Part shown: one piece after another, positions 22,473-34,362 of the stretch
How positions within the stretch are numbered: the stretch's first letter is position 1
Layout of the letters: each line of letters opens with the position of its first letter
Source: Dermacentor variabilis
Taxonomy: Eukaryota; Arthropoda; Arachnida; Ixodida; Ixodidae
NCBI RefSeq assembly: GCF_050947875.1
Contig: NW_027460346.1
Coordinates: 5,026,000-5,089,999, forward strand
Length of the DNA stretch: 64,000 nucleotides
Reading direction: 5' to 3'
Program-made: the position numbers and the translations under genes
Notes under the pieces: model-generated
Told to the model about the DNA's origin: nothing
Seen by the model: only the letters and a program-made list of their open reading frames with translations
Database searches by the model: none

Positions 22473-24639
22473 ACTGCAAGGTCGGCTTTCGTCGGATGAC
22501 GGCGCCAACGCATGCTGCTGGCCGAAAGCTGCCGAGGAGATAAAAGGACGCCCTGCCGCTTCCCCGTCACCAGTCACGCTGCAGCCGGCCGTGTTCACCG
22601 AGCGCACACTTGAGAGCAGCACTATAGCACTGCGAAACCTCTCCGTCACGTGGCTTTTTTTTTTTCATATTTCGCGGGCCTTCTTTGCAACCCAGAAAAA
22701 AGGGCTACGTGAGACGTATAGTGCAGGAAATCACTCGATCGGTGGTTTCTGAAGGTGCTCTAAAAATTTGCGTATCACACTTGGGGTCCTAAGCCAATAA
22801 TGAAAAAAGTTGGGTAATTAACCTAATTGTTAGTGAGTTACGGGGAAAAGAAAAAAAATGTCTGAGTTACTATAGGCCAGTGTGAATAGTATGTATTCGG
22901 TTCAATTCACTTCCGACACGCCTTTCATTTTTAAGATCTTGGCTCAAGTTACGTGGGACCCCTTGTATATTTATGACCTCTGCATGCAAGTGACGATGTT
23001 TCCATCCCTAATTAATGTTGTAAATTATTAGAAGTGTTTTTTTATAGAGTCGTTAGTTTTGCTTACTAGAAAGGGAAGCGATACCGAGACACATATCATT
23101 CACGTCCATTTCACACGTCGTTCATAAAATACTCTTCCAAAGGGCTCACTAATGTCTGCAGGTTTTTTTCAACGTCAAAAAAGTACGCAAAGCATTTTGA
23201 AGCGAGGGGAACATACAGCAATATATTCATTTTCCAGAGCTAGGCTATTCATCCCTTTATAAATAATTGTTAATTGGCTTCCTCCTTCTCTTTAAAAATG
23301 CAATAAACTTTCTGCTGTGTATATAGTTAAGTATATTGTGTATCTCCTTGGTGTTTACTGTGGAAATTTACACCAATGTGGAAGTGAGAAAATACGGATG
23401 AGGCAGCCGCCACTGGTACTTCTAATGCGCTTGTTCTTCTATTGTCAGGATTTGCAGAAGCAAAGCAAAGTGTGAATTAAAATCCGTGCACGTTCGCGCC
23501 AACAGGGATGCAGTAAGCTATTAGCCACAATAAAATTTTAAGTGAAAAGGTCGAGGCAAGCGAAAAGAAACCTCAAATGGCGTGGGTGACAAAATTCTGG
23601 CAATGACAGGGTAGGTGCAGGGGAGGGGGGGGGGGGGACGAGGCTTCGGCATCGTGGGGGCGGCGGCTCTGTCCACCCCCCCGGAAAACTCCGGAGGGCG
23701 CTCTGCTCCCCCCCGTCCCTCCCACCCTTCGGCGCCTATGCATGGACAAGTTTCTGCACTCCCGGTTTAGCCAGATCCAAGCAGACAAATTTTTTTTGTT
23801 CAAAGGTATAGCTTTACAGAACCTCATGTACGCAGCTGTTTGGGTAAAGGCTTCTGATATTTTTTTTGTTTTCGGTGGCCCAACTTTTGAAATATCTCAC
23901 AAAGTTACTATTCAACCTAAAGCAAACAGAAATATTATTGCAGCGAACGGATTTTAAGTTGCAATTAGCATAGTTGTTGCTTCAGAGAAACTCCGAGTGG
24001 ACATTGACATCACTAGGCCGTCCTCGAGCAGGTGGTACTCACCTGTGCAAATGGTCCCCAAGAAAACTGGTGACTGAGGGCTCTGCGGAGGTTACCACGT
24101 GCTTAATCTGGAAACAATTCATGACCGTTACATTTTGCTGCGTGACTGCAATAGCTGGTACTGACTGCAGTGAACACAAAAAAAAGAAACACTCACGCGA
24201 CGAATTGCACGGTGTCTAGAAGCATTGAAGTTGAAGAGCTGTGGAACTTGATCCACAGTGCAGAAAAAGGTGGTAAAGTTCATCCTCTGCATTGTTAAAA
24301 CAAATCGTAGAATATATGCAACCTTTGGCGACACGTGAGGGGAATGGCAGGGTTGAGGATAATATCAGATGGTCCAATCAGCACGTGGTGGCTGTAATAG
24401 TGCAGCACATGCCAAACAATTGCAGACGCAAGGCAGTTTATGCAAGGCTGGCTCATGCTGTAGCTGCGGTAATTTTTCGTCAAAGGCAAATCGTGTGCAT
24501 ATATCTGGGCTAGTTAATTCAGCAGAGAGGTTGAGTATGATAGTTTTACGTCAGAGAAGACTAATCGTGTGCATTTTTCTGTGCGCGATTGAAAGACATC
24601 GGAATGATTGAATAAATATTAATGGTGAAAAATACAGTC
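22473..24639. other. Spacer with G/C-run repeat at 23610-23745
   Basis: 22473-22650 is GC-rich and contains ATAAAAGG near 22540, a possible TATA-like box without other support. 23610-23745 has long G and C runs (GGGGAGGGGGGGGG type) of the dispersed class seen also at 16951 and 31966. The rest is AT-rich with no recognised feature. Confidence 0.3.
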
Positions 24640-26207
24640 TCAGTATCTGGCAAGTTTTTATTCCACACTTTTCATCAATCTTTAATGACAGGTCAGATAC
24701 CCCAAGATTGGAAAACAGCTGAAGTTATACCCATTTTCAATGACGCTGACAAAAGTTGGCTTAGAACTACCGACCAATATTGATAACGTGCATATGCTGT
24801 AAAATGATGGAACATATTATTTCATCTCATGTTTACTATCATCTATAATCGAAGAACTTTTTTCTTAATCAACGTGGTTTTAGAGAGGTTTGTCGTGCGC
24901 AACCCAACTGCTTGAATTTACGACAGATTTCCATTTTAAGATGGACTCAAACCTTCAAACTGACAGCATCTTTCTGGATTTTTCTAAGGCTTTTGACCAC
25001 GTAGCCCATTGTCGCCTGTTTTTGCAATTATCATAATTACAACTTGATTCACTAACTCTACCCCGGCTTCGAAATTTTCTTTATAACAGGAATCAGTTTA
25101 CTTTCGCTAACAGCTTCTCCTCGCCCCCTTCAGATGTTCCATCCGGAGTAGCACAAGGAAGCGTTCTTGGTCCCATATTCTTTCTGACATACATTAATGG
25201 CATACCCAATAACATATCATCATTCATGCGCATTTTCGCTGACGACTGCATTATCTATCGTTCTATTAACAGCGCTGATGCATACCTGATCCTCCAAAAG
25301 GATCCTAACCAAATAAATAATTGGTGTGACACCTGGGTAATGGCTCTAAATTCATCAAAATGTAACGTGATGTCCTTCACCCGCAAACGCACCAACTTGG
25401 ACTATTCCTACTGTATTAAAAATGTACCATTATGTCGGACCACATCATTTAACTATCTAGGCGTAAATCTTTCAACAAACCTCTCCTGGACTTCTCACAT
25501 TGCGACCATCTGTGCCAGTGCTTCTCGATCACTGGGTTACCTGCGACGTAACCTTGGAAACTCACCTACACTTATCCGCAAACTGGCATTTCAAACATTT
25601 GTTCGCGCTCGACTTGAGTTCGCCGCTCCAGTCTGGTCTCCCCACCAAAATTACGTAATTGATATGCTGGAAATATTCCAAAATAGAACCGCACGTTTCA
25701 TTTCCCGGAAATATGACTACCGTTCTTGCGTAACTCAAATAAACATTCACCTTTCACTTCAGCTGCTAAGAATTCGTCGGGACATATTGCCTTTTGTCAT
25801 TACTTCATGAATACGCACACCATACGAAGAAGCGCTCCCCTACATCTAGAAACGTTATCGCAAACGCCGCACAGATTGCACAGTTATCATAGTTTCACGC
25901 GAATGTATGGTAAAAGACAAGCATTTTACTCGCCTGCAATTCCACGTGCCATTCGGCTCTGGAAGAGCATGCCCGATACCATAGTTACGGAAGCTGACCG
26001 CGAAAAATTCAGGCACTCACTAAACTCGTTTAACTGATTCTACTCACTGTATACAGCTGTATGTAGCTAATATGTTTCTCTATATTTTAGGCGGTGCATT
26101 TGGCTGGTGTTTCCTTTTTATATTGTTACTAGATTGTACGTGCTTACTTGATTCTATGCCCCCCTTACTCAATCCCCACGTAGGGGCTTTGTAAGGTTTT
26201 TTACAAA

Positions 26208-26258
<51 letters not shown>

Positions 26259-26261
26259 ACT
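24640..26261 (+). mobile_element. CR1/L2-like LINE, 5'-truncated, RT to 3' tail
   Basis: The reverse transcriptase is readable from about 24675 (SLMTGQIPQDWKTAEVIPIF) through FLDFSKAFDHV (about 24975), GVAQGSVLGP (about 25150) and the catalytic box FADDCIIY (about 25230-25253), all present with the normal FADD. The longest open part is 25226-25810, followed by a frame change. The C-terminal thumb and the HxxF-type end run to about 26037. The 3' end is GTAAGGTTTTTTACAAATAAAT followed by about 11 AAAT units (26204-26261), the repeated tail used by this clade. Endonuclease and ORF1 are missing. There are frameshifts at about 24760, 25040 and 25810, so it is inactive. Confidence 0.85.
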
Positions 26262-26369
26262 ACCTCATGTTGTTGGCGACTAAATTGGTCCTGATAAGGT
26301 TCTCGAAGGACTGGGCTGGAAATTATTAGCGATACATGTATTCCAGCCTATTTAGCTTCTTATTATAAG

Positions 26370-27146
26370 TAGGGTTATTCGTTTTCGGGTTTTATATTTT
26401 TTCAAATTCGGGGGGTAAAAATCGGGCGTTATTTTTCGGCTTAATAATAGGGGAGAAATCGTGTTTTTCGTGGAAAAATTCCGCAATTCGGGTTTTATCG
26501 GGTTAAATTTGCAAACTAATAAATTATTCGATTTGCTCTAACCGGTGGGTAAGAATTAGGGCTAGATTTTGGGCTGCTTTCAAGAAAATATTTCACAATT
26601 TGGCGTTTCTTTGGTAATTAATTATTACTCGCAGTGAGAGGCAACGGTCAGTTTTGAGAAAAGAAACATTTTATTCACGAGGGCTGGTCATCGACGTTCT
26701 ACACGTCCTTATTAACATACATAATCATCTGCATGCGCAACATCTCGGTTTCCATACGAGACCGGTCTGGTCTCTGCAGGTACCTTAGCTGAGGGAACGT
26801 TCGCTCAACGTCACAGCTGCCATTAGCTAGGCACAACAATGATAACGCTGCATTTGCTAGCCTTGGGTAACGCACAGTTGCGTCGTTCCAAAAGTCCATC
26901 ACTTCAACACCTTCATTTGTGGGGCTTGCTTCCAGCAAGTACTGGTTGAGCCTGCAGTCAACGATTGTCTGTCTGTCGGCCGCTTTGGCCGCCTCTCGCC
27001 TGCGCGCCAACTGGAGGCACAGCAATTCCGTGGGCACAGTTGTTTCAGAAATCGGGAAAAATCGGGTTTTACCCGATATTTTAGGAACACGCTCGGGATG
27101 GAAAAATCGGGTAAAATCGTGTTTTACCCGAAAACGAACAACCCTA
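26370..27146 (-). mobile_element. Non-autonomous hAT transposon with 8 bp target duplication
   Basis: The terminal repeats are TAGGGTTATTCGTTTTCGGG at the left (26370) and the complement of TTAGGGTTGTTCGTTTTCGGG at the right, ending at 27146. The flanks ATTATAAG (26362-26369) and ACTATAAG (27147-27154) form an 8 bp duplication with one mismatch, the hAT size. Subterminal AAAATCGGG/TTTTACCCG motifs repeat in both orientations (26375-26540 and 27050-27130). Only the end of a transposase is left inside, so the copy is a 777 bp internal-deletion derivative. Confidence 0.9.
26699..27037 (-). pseudogene. hAT transposase C-terminal dimerisation domain (hATC)
   Basis: The open frame of about 112 codons ends in TAG at 26699. 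It has the hATC signature: VMDFWNDATVRYPRLANAAL, then LLCLANGSCDVERTFPQL and a closing RSRMETEMLRMQMIMYV helix. Normal family members have S-S-ERxFS where this copy has S-CDVERTFP. Everything upstream is absent: the BED zinc finger, the catalytic D-D-E and the insertion domain. The apparent start codon is therefore not a real one. The domain mediates transposase multimerisation in full proteins. Confidence 0.85.
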
Positions 27147-27154
27147 ACTATAAG

Positions 27155-27439
27155 CTATACGGACTGAATCAGGGTGCCGACACGATCTAGACGATACGTG
27201 TTGCACTTGCAACAGCGCAAGAACACAGGATAAGTCAAGACTAAGGATGACAAAGCACTGCTCGAAAGCTATGGTTATTGTGTGCTGCTCGTGGTATACT
27301 CTAGCTGCTGCTGTTATTGCGCTTTTTAAATCGGTGACACTTTTTAGTGGGCTTCGATCATGATGCTTTCTGTGGGGTAAGTATCGCTCTAGCTATATAT
27401 ATATGTGTATATCTAACCATTTTCCCGCCTACCTGAGTC
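27155..27439. other. Spacer
   Basis: Mixed sequence with a short TATATATATGTGTATAT run near 27396. No gene recognised. Confidence 0.3.
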
Positions 27440-27870
27440 AGTAAGTGACAATGTGTGTATACGTGCTGCTGTTGAACGAACCTCTTTCGTACTGACATAG
27501 GTGACAGTAGATGCGGGACTGGCTAGGTAGGTACCACTGTTCGAAGAAATTTCTGACACTGACTTGGAACAGTGGGTATATGCCACTCAGTCTGTGCTGG
27601 TCTTCAGTGAACCTCTTTGGTGTCAACTTGGATTCTGGTATGTACCAGTGGGTGCCTGTCGCTCTTCAATGAGCATCGTTGACGCCAACTTGGGTAACGA
27701 GGTGTGTGCCACTTGGGAATGTGCAGCGCTACAATGATGAAAAATATCCATAAATTTCTCTCATGCAGAGCGGAATCGAACCTCGTCGCGACGTTGCTCA
27801 AGAACAGCAACCCGAAGCTTCAGGAGGCCGCGCCACAACTGCACTGGGTATGTGCCGCTTTTGAATGAAC
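27440..27870. repeat. Decayed ~60-65 bp tandem repeats, opposite orientation to 8931
   Basis: About six units, each with a GAACCTCTTT-like start, a CAACTTGG middle and a GGTATGTGCCACT-like end (near 27478, 27548, 27607, 27667, 27725 and 27860). The unit is the reverse complement of that at 8931-9320. It is strongly diverged and non-coding. Confidence 0.65.
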
Positions 27871-28564
27871 GTCTTTCACCCAAACTCTTTAATATGTTGG
27901 ATTTATAGCTGCTCCTGGGTTGCACTCTCGGCCGAGTTGGTTAGTGGCATCGGGTAGTTTTCGTTAGTTTGTTGATTACTGTATTTATTCCTTTTTAGAT
28001 CGCAGCTGTTTGGCGCCCGTTCGAGCGTTGAGCGTCGGCGTGCCGGCGGCAGTGTGCCGTGAGATGGGAAGGGTTACGTTCGTCCGCGGCGTCAGGTGCT
28101 GGGGTCAGTCCACAATACCAGCGCATGTGACGGGCACCGCTGCGTCTGCAAGGGGCGATAGCATGCGGCTACGAGTGAGGCTCCACGTGAGGCTTACTTG
28201 GGTGTTGTCGCCTCTGACGCTGGTGGCACGATTTCCCCGCGACGAAGGGCCGCATCGTCGTGGGTAGAACGAAAGCATGAAAACAAAAGTGTATCGCCAC
28301 GGCGACGGTGGGTACGACATAGCGGCAGACTAGTGCACGTCGTCTGTATGGAAACAAGCGCTGCATGAGCAGAGGTCTGTCTGCGGTGGCGGCTATGAAT
28401 CGTGCCCATGCGTCACCCACAGCGCGTCTCGAGATCTCCCGATTAACATGTGCTCTTGAATATTGTACACAGGAATCGATAGCGAACCAGCTTGTATAAA
28501 CATAATATCTAGAGTGCACCTAAATCGCGACGAGTCAACTTCGGACAACCTTTTTCGGCCGTCA
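27871..28564. other. Spacer, nothing recognised
   Basis: GC-rich at 28010-28400 with overlapping frames on both strands up to 116 codons, none with a recognised domain. Confidence 0.3.
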
Positions 28565-28569
28565 GCAAA

Positions 28570-29813
28570 CAAGCCAGAAAATTGATTATTCTGTGAGATT
28601 TCAATGCGTCCCACCTTGCCTAGGGGTACCAAACAGAAACTCCCAAAGGTCATCGTCTAGCCCACGCCATAAGCCTTCATCGATTCATTCTGCTGACAGA
28701 ACCCGAGACACACCAACTAGAACGGGTAACAGCGTAAGCAGGGATACTTGCCCCGACCTAACAATGGTCAAAGGGTTGACTCAATGCTCCTGGATCAATC
28801 TAATTGAGAACCTGGGCAGTGACCACAGCATTATAGCCACAGAAGTCCAGCTGGTGTCCATACGCACCCAATAACTGCAATTAAAGTAACCAAGTGGGAC
28901 GCTTTCCGGCGCAGCAGAACCAGGTTTCAACAACACGTCACGCCATTTCTACACGATTGGACACAACAGCTACAAGCAAATTTAGCGCTGCCACCAAGCA
29001 ACTCAGTGCAAAAACGCAGACAAAGGATGTTGACAGAAATCTTCTCCACCCATGGGATGCTCGAAGAGGCCTGACCAAACGATGGAAGAGGCAGTGGCAC
29101 AACCATAAGCTGAAACAAGAAATTGTCCGGATCACAGCAGAAGCGGAAGAATACGCCACCATCCTCACTAATAACAATTGACACAACCTCTGGGACCACC
29201 TTAATGGCAAACTTAGCACATAGAAAACGTGGTCCCTCCTTAGAGCACTGCTCAACCCAACGCACACAATACCGTTGGCCTGAAGGTCGCCCGAAGCAGG
29301 CGGCATTCATTATGCACTACTACGCAACCTCTGCGATGAGGCTGTACGGCAACTCACTGCATATTACAACGACTATTTGAAAACGGAACGCTTCCACAGA
29401 AATGGCGACACGCCGATATTACCTGAATTTCGAAATCCGGGAAACCATTGTCCCTCCAAAATCTCAAACCCGTTTCCCTGACTTCCGTTATCGGCAAGCA
29501 CTTCGAGTACGTAGTTTTTATGTGCTTCCTGTCTTATCTCGAAGCGAACCAATTATTCCTTATTCGGCTATGGACCAGGTTTGTCTGCGCAGGACATAGT
29601 CGATCCTACAATTGAAGGAGGATGTTGTGGATGGTCCGAGTACAGCTGAAACAAGAGCGTTGTGGCGTTGGATTTCGACAACGGCTCACATGACCTCATT
29701 CTGAAAAATCTTGCATCCTCCAGATGTGGAAAACAAATCTATGATAATGCCCGAGCCTTTTTGTTTGACCGCACGGGCACCATCGGCCTAGGTGAAATTC
29801 GGTCAGATATTTT
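28570..29813 (+). mobile_element. I-clade LINE fragment (endonuclease end and start of RT)
   Basis: The endonuclease is readable from DFNAS (about 28598) through DTCPDLT (28746) and the catalytic SDHSII (28832-28850). A linker with ARRGLTKRWKRQWHN (about 29056-29104) follows. The RT begins after 29590 with LALDFDNGSHDLILKNL, where a functional copy has an Asp-Val-x-x-Ala-Phe-Asp box, and ends with RTGTIGLGEIRSD at about 29813. There the sequence passes straight into a Gypsy LTR. The frame changes several times (about 28870, 29080, 29180 and 29600). It is the same broad clade as the element at 13560 but lacks ORF1, the catalytic RT box and RNase H. Confidence 0.75.
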
Positions 29814-29817
29814 TACG

Positions 29818-29971
29818 TGAAACGACACGAGGCGTGACTATTTACAGTATATTTAAAACGAGTTACACAGCAGCAACCAAGATGGTGGACAGCCTGTCCA
29901 CCAGACAGGCGCGTCGTCATTGTCGTCTGCTCCAAGCAGGATGTCTCTCGGAATGAGTTGGCTGCGTAACA
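29818..29971 (-). mobile_element. Gypsy long terminal repeat (3' LTR)
   Basis: On the minus strand the unit starts TGTTACGCAGCC (29971) and ends GTGTCGTTTCA (29818), the TG...CA ends of an LTR, about 154 bp. A purine-rich GCCGGGGGTAA lies directly before it (29972-29982) as the likely second-strand primer site, and the end of pol precedes that. Only one LTR is present because the 5' part of the element is missing. Confidence 0.65.
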
Positions 29972-29974
29972 TTA

Positions 29975-31615
29975 CCCCCGGCGGTAAGAGCGCCGTCTCA
30001 GTGCACTTTAAACGATGATTTTAGGAGGGCGCCATGCTTTCAGTATGATTACGTGAACTGTGTCACTGGGACCGATCGTAGGTTGCACAGTCAATGAGAC
30101 GGGAACAATCTCGTAGGTGATGTCCTTGTCCTGGCTGACGATTCGGTAACGCCCCGTTTACCGAGATGACAACTTCTCTGACAAGGCAACTCGGCGGAAT
30201 GGACACCACATTAGAACTAAGGCACAAACAAATGTCGTGATGTCGGCTGTCATAAAATCACTTCTGAGTGGCTTGCGAGGCCGACAGCTGAGTGCGGGCA
30301 ATCTGACGCGCGTCATCAGCACGAGCGATGGCATCACGTGCATATTCGCTAGGCGGCGCTGTAGCAGCCGGAAGCAGGGCGCTGAGTGGTAACGTCGGTT
30401 TACGACGATATAGCATATAAAATGATGAATAACCAGCGGTGTCTTGACGCGACGAATTGTAGGCGAAGGTTACGTAAGGTAGCGCGAGGTCCCAGTCACG
30501 GCGGTCAGATGAAATATACATTGAGAACATGTCCGTGAGGGCGCTATTTAGGCATTCAGTGAGGCCACTTGTTTGGGGATGGTAGTAAGTGGTCAAAATG
30601 TGCTGCGTTGAGGAGGAGCGCAATATATCGTCGATTACACGGCACGAAAATTCGCGACCTCGATCTGCGAGAAATTGAGGGGTGCCGTGGTGTAGAATAA
30701 TACCGTGTAGTAAAAAATTGGCAACATCCGTGGCACTGCTGGTAGGGAGCACTCTAGGGATTGCATGCCTGGTCGCATATTCTTTGGCAACGGCGACGCA
30801 CTTGTTGCCGCATTTTGACTCGGGAAAAGGACCGAGTAGGTCTAAACCAACACGGAACAATGGTATGGTCGGGATGGTGAGCGGTTGAAGCAGTCCAGCA
30901 GGGAGTTCGGCAGGTCGTTTCCGACGTTGGCATTTGTCGCAGGAGGCCACGTAACGTCCCACAGACCAGGCGAGGCCGCGCCAAAAGAAGCGGCGCCGGA
31001 CACGGTCGTATACGTGCGCGATACGCCAAGGTGACCATCTGTTGGTTCGTCGTGAAGCTCGTGCAGGATCGCGGAACGCAGATGTTTGGGTACAGCGAGA
31101 AGCAGCCCAGGGCCATCTGGCTGAGCGTTACGACGGTAATGTGCGCCATTCAAGAGGATGAACCTGCGCAGTGACGCGTCGTTAGATGTCGATTCGAGAC
31201 GGTCAATGAGCGATCGCACGGAAGCATCACAACCTTATTCACCAATCTGGAGAAACTTAGACACAGATATGATGCACAGAGCAGGCTCGTTGTATGATAC
31301 ATCTGCTGGGTCAACAGGATAGGGGGACAAGCAACCCGCGTCCAGATGGAGGTGGCCAGACTGGTTGGCAACGGAGTAAGAATACTTCTGAAGGCACAGC
31401 GCCCAATGACCGAGTCGTCCAGTCGTTGAGTGAACAAAGCCAACACAGCGCGTGATTGTTTGTGACAACAAGGAAAGGTCGGCATACCAGTAAGGAGGGA
31501 ATTTCGAAACAGCCCAGACAAGGGCAAGACATTCCCGTTCTTTAATAGAGTAATTACGTTCAGATTTCGAAAGGAGACGACTGGCGTTCGCAATAACACG
31601 CTCAACAATAATTTA
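29975..31615 (-). pseudogene. Ty3/Gypsy pol, RNase H and integrase part, decayed
   Basis: Reading down from 31615: the RNase H end (RLLSKSERNYSIKERE) comes first and is frame-broken (31612-31235). The integrase zinc-binding part (about 31150-30930, ending CDKCQRRK) follows. The integrase core sits in a 234-codon open frame at 30962-30258. The second Asp (FLADRGREF) and the Glu (TSGLTECLNSAL) of the DDE triad are visible. The first position reads KEYATRHA where T/V-D-Y is usual, so the first catalytic Asp is replaced by Glu. The C-terminal part with the TGPYRIV-like fold and IILKAWRP ends at about 30005. Protease, RT and gag are missing. The orientation and the LTR at 29818 show this to be the 3' half of an element. 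Confidence 0.85.
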
Positions 31616-33599
31616 AAAAAAGTTGTTATTCGCAACTGAATGAAACCAATGATATGTGGTTTGCCGTCATGCGGTGCTCCTTAGGATGTTTTTCGTATTG
31701 CGTTTACCAAGTTAATTAAATAAGATAAATTATAGAAAATTATTAATATTCGCTTTAGGGCCAAATGCGTTTCCTTACGTTGTAGAGGGCATTCCAGAAC
31801 GACAGATCAAATTTTTCCGTGGCAACGCACACGCTGCGTGGTGATATTTTTCCGGCGTTTAAGGAAAGCCCAGAAAATATTAAAGAAAACCACGGGACTG
31901 CCCTCGTGCGCTATTGTATTGGGGAACACGGCACTTTCTTTACGTGCCTAGACCTATCTATGAGGTGGGGGGGGGGGGGCAAGGGGAGCAAGGGGGGCAA
32001 TTGCCCCCCTCCCCTTCTGTCAAAACTGGGGGGTCGAAGTATGTACGAGTGGCGTGACGTAAGGCATGAAATCGGCAGATAATCAATTGCTGGAATTATT
32101 TAATCTCTATGCACACACAGTCTACATAGCGTTGCCGTCCCAGTAGCCTATCACGATTAAAAATCTAATCAAACCTCTTACAGGCATAACTGTCGAATTT
32201 CATTGTGCAATCACGACTTGTCGAAGATATGCTCGTGAAAATGACGTTGGTCGAACGTGCGAGCCATTTTAATACCAATAGAACTTTAAGTCTTTGTAAA
32301 ATTTTTTCTAAAGGTTTATGTCGCTGCTGACTCTGGTGATTGCAATTTCAGGTTGTTACTGAATAAGACCTACACTATTAGTTGTTTGCTGGTAGGACCA
32401 AAAACAACAGATATATTTCGTATTAAAAAGCATGATGGCCACTTTTTGGTGACGTGTCCCGAAAATTTGCGCTTCGTATATTGCTTATGTGGTGTGACAA
32501 CTGTTGCTGAATAGTCGCATTCTCAAAATTTTTATGCACTGTAGACGGCCTTTGATTGTTTTCCTCCCCTACGCTCGGTAAAATATGCGAGGCACGGTGT
32601 TTATATTTATTCGAAGTACTAGGCAATATTCTGAGTGACGAGCGATATATGTTTATTCCGTGTAGGTACATTGCAACCTTTGTAGAAGGTTACTAATTCA
32701 AGCGTTGCAGAGTGTTTCGAAATCGAAACGTTTCCCAGACTCCTAAAACAACAGTACGAGTGAAGGTTGAAATTCCGTGAAAATAGCGAGAATTTTAAAC
32801 ATAATCCGTTGCGATACTCACTTTCCTGCTTTAAATGCAAGCTTGCAGTTAATTACTAAATCCCCGTTTTCCCACGTCTTTTCCTGCATCATACGAGATT
32901 CATAGTTTTTCTCTCAGTTGTCCTCGGTGAGCTGAGCAAGGCATCGGTTTATATCGGGGGAAAATTATGGGCATGGTATGCCCAATGTGTAGGCAATGTT
33001 TCAAATGAGTGAGTGAAATGCGCATTTTCCAGTAGAATACGCATGCAAGTGGTCAATAGGGTTTTAAGAGCAGTGTAAAACTTAGACGGCTGGGCTGGCA
33101 TAACAACAACGGGTCAATTATTTTGCGAACATAATGGGAACTGCGCAAGTTTAGGTGCGATGGTAAATGCATGTTGATCAAATACAGCCTCTAAATATGG
33201 TAAGCAACTGCTCGAAAGTACCAATGTGTAAAGAGCGGATATGGTTTTGGCTCTGTGTGCGTAAAGTGGACATAGAAGGCGCGCAGTCGAGCTATTTCAA
33301 CGTAATAAACGAGGTGTCCTTGGTGTCAGAGTTGTTGGCTTCTTATGATATGAATAATACAAATCGGGCCCTTCGGTTAACCCCGTTTCTTCTCGTTTAT
33401 TACATAACGAGGGTCTCGAGTCCAACAACATTGATGCCTTCAGGTAGCATGTGTGGTTTTCTTGACCCGTTGCGTTCACCCAAAAAGATCACGTTCTCGT
33501 GACACTTACGGCAAAAGAACGTTCCACGTCCGCCGCCAAGGTCTGTGAGTGGTGGCGCTGGCTAACACTCCCAGGGTTCGACTAGGAGACATAAATACC
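31616..33599. other. Spacer with G-run at 31966-32015
   Basis: Mostly AT-rich. 31966-32015 has G and C runs with short inverted GGGGGGCAATTGCCCCCC symmetry. Open frames reach 111 codons without a recognisable domain. No gene called. Confidence 0.3.
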
Positions 33600-33760
33600 C
33601 AAGAAAGTGGATGTGGAAACGGCGTCACGGTGGCTCAATTGGTAGAGCGTCGCACGCGAAATGGGGAGGTTGTGGGTTCGGTTCCCACCTGCGCCAAATT
33701 GTTTTTTCATCCACTTTAATTTCCATTAATATATAGTTTCTTTATTTCATTTATTAAGCA
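33600..33760 (+). repeat. tRNA-derived SINE (not Ruka)
   Basis: A tRNA-like head at 33621-33697 has a perfect D-arm (GCTC...GAGC, A box GTGGCTCAATTGG) and a perfect five-pair T-arm around GTGGGTTCGGTTCCCAC (B box). The anticodon arm and acceptor stem do not pair, so it is not a functional tRNA gene. The head is flanked by GAAAGTGGATG (33603-33613) and its complement CATCCACTTT (33708-33717), then an AT-rich tail to about 33760. I recognise this layout as a common tick SINE. Confidence 0.7.
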
Positions 33761-33989
33761 CAAGCAATTTCTCCTATGTTGATCTTGGTGTCATTGTTTG
33801 TTCGCTTCTTGTGATATATACCTATTCTAAAGCCATTCTGAAGATCTCCAAAAATGCCATCATTTTCTTCCCATGCTGGCAGCTTTAATTTGATTACCTG
33901 CAGTGCTAGATTGTACATTACCGATGTAATGCACGACGACGACGAAGTGTCTTCTTGGTAGAACGCTTCTATCTGTGTTCTGAGGTTTC
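33761..33989. other. Spacer, nothing recognised
   Basis: AT-rich. The minus-strand open frame 34224-33754 overlaps the LINE fragment that follows and is its shadow. Confidence 0.3.
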
Positions 33990-34362
33990 TGGCGAAACCT
34001 TCGGAATTTCCTGGTGCCTCGGCTCCTGGTCTTGTGGCCATGGACGCGGAGCCTTCCAGATGCCCTCCTGGCCAGAGGTCAACAAGGCCGTCCTTCACGA
34101 GGAAGAGAGGAAGCGTGCTCAGTGACACCGACGACACTGAGCTGTACTCCGTGTCGGATGAAGACTCATCGGATGATAGATTCATCACTGTCCGCAGAAA
34201 GAGGGCCAGAAAGAAGACTATCACAAAATTTCAAGCCAATCGGCACTATGCGCAAAACGCCGTTTGTCGTTAAGGCGCCAAGGCTGCGAAGCGTAGGCGG
34301 GCTCGGGCGACCGCTGTTCCCGCCAGCGCCTATGCACGTGCTGTCCTGTTTGCATTCTTGAT
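33990..34362 (+). pseudogene. I-clade LINE ORF1, N-terminal fragment
   Basis: The frame at 34034-34273 begins MAMDAEPSRCPPGQRSTRPS and carries an acidic stretch, SDTDDTELYSVSDEDSSDD, followed by basic RKRARKKT. This order is what I know from the start of ORF1 in tick I-clade LINEs. In those elements the acidic-basic region precedes the zinc knuckles, which are missing here. An in-frame stop at 34271 is followed by in-frame Ala/Arg-rich sequence to about 34362. The fragment is truncated on its 3' side. Confidence 0.6.

Noticed and set aside
31966..32015. G-quadruplex regulatory element
   Set aside because: G and C runs of this type occur in several dispersed repeats here (16951, 20880, 23610), away from any gene start.
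33621..33697. tRNA gene
   Set aside because: The D- and T-arms pair, but the anticodon arm and acceptor stem do not; the body and tail fit a SINE.
33754..34224. 156-codon open frame on the minus strand
   Set aside because: Antisense to the LINE ORF1 fragment, whose acidic-basic pattern is recognisable on the plus strand.
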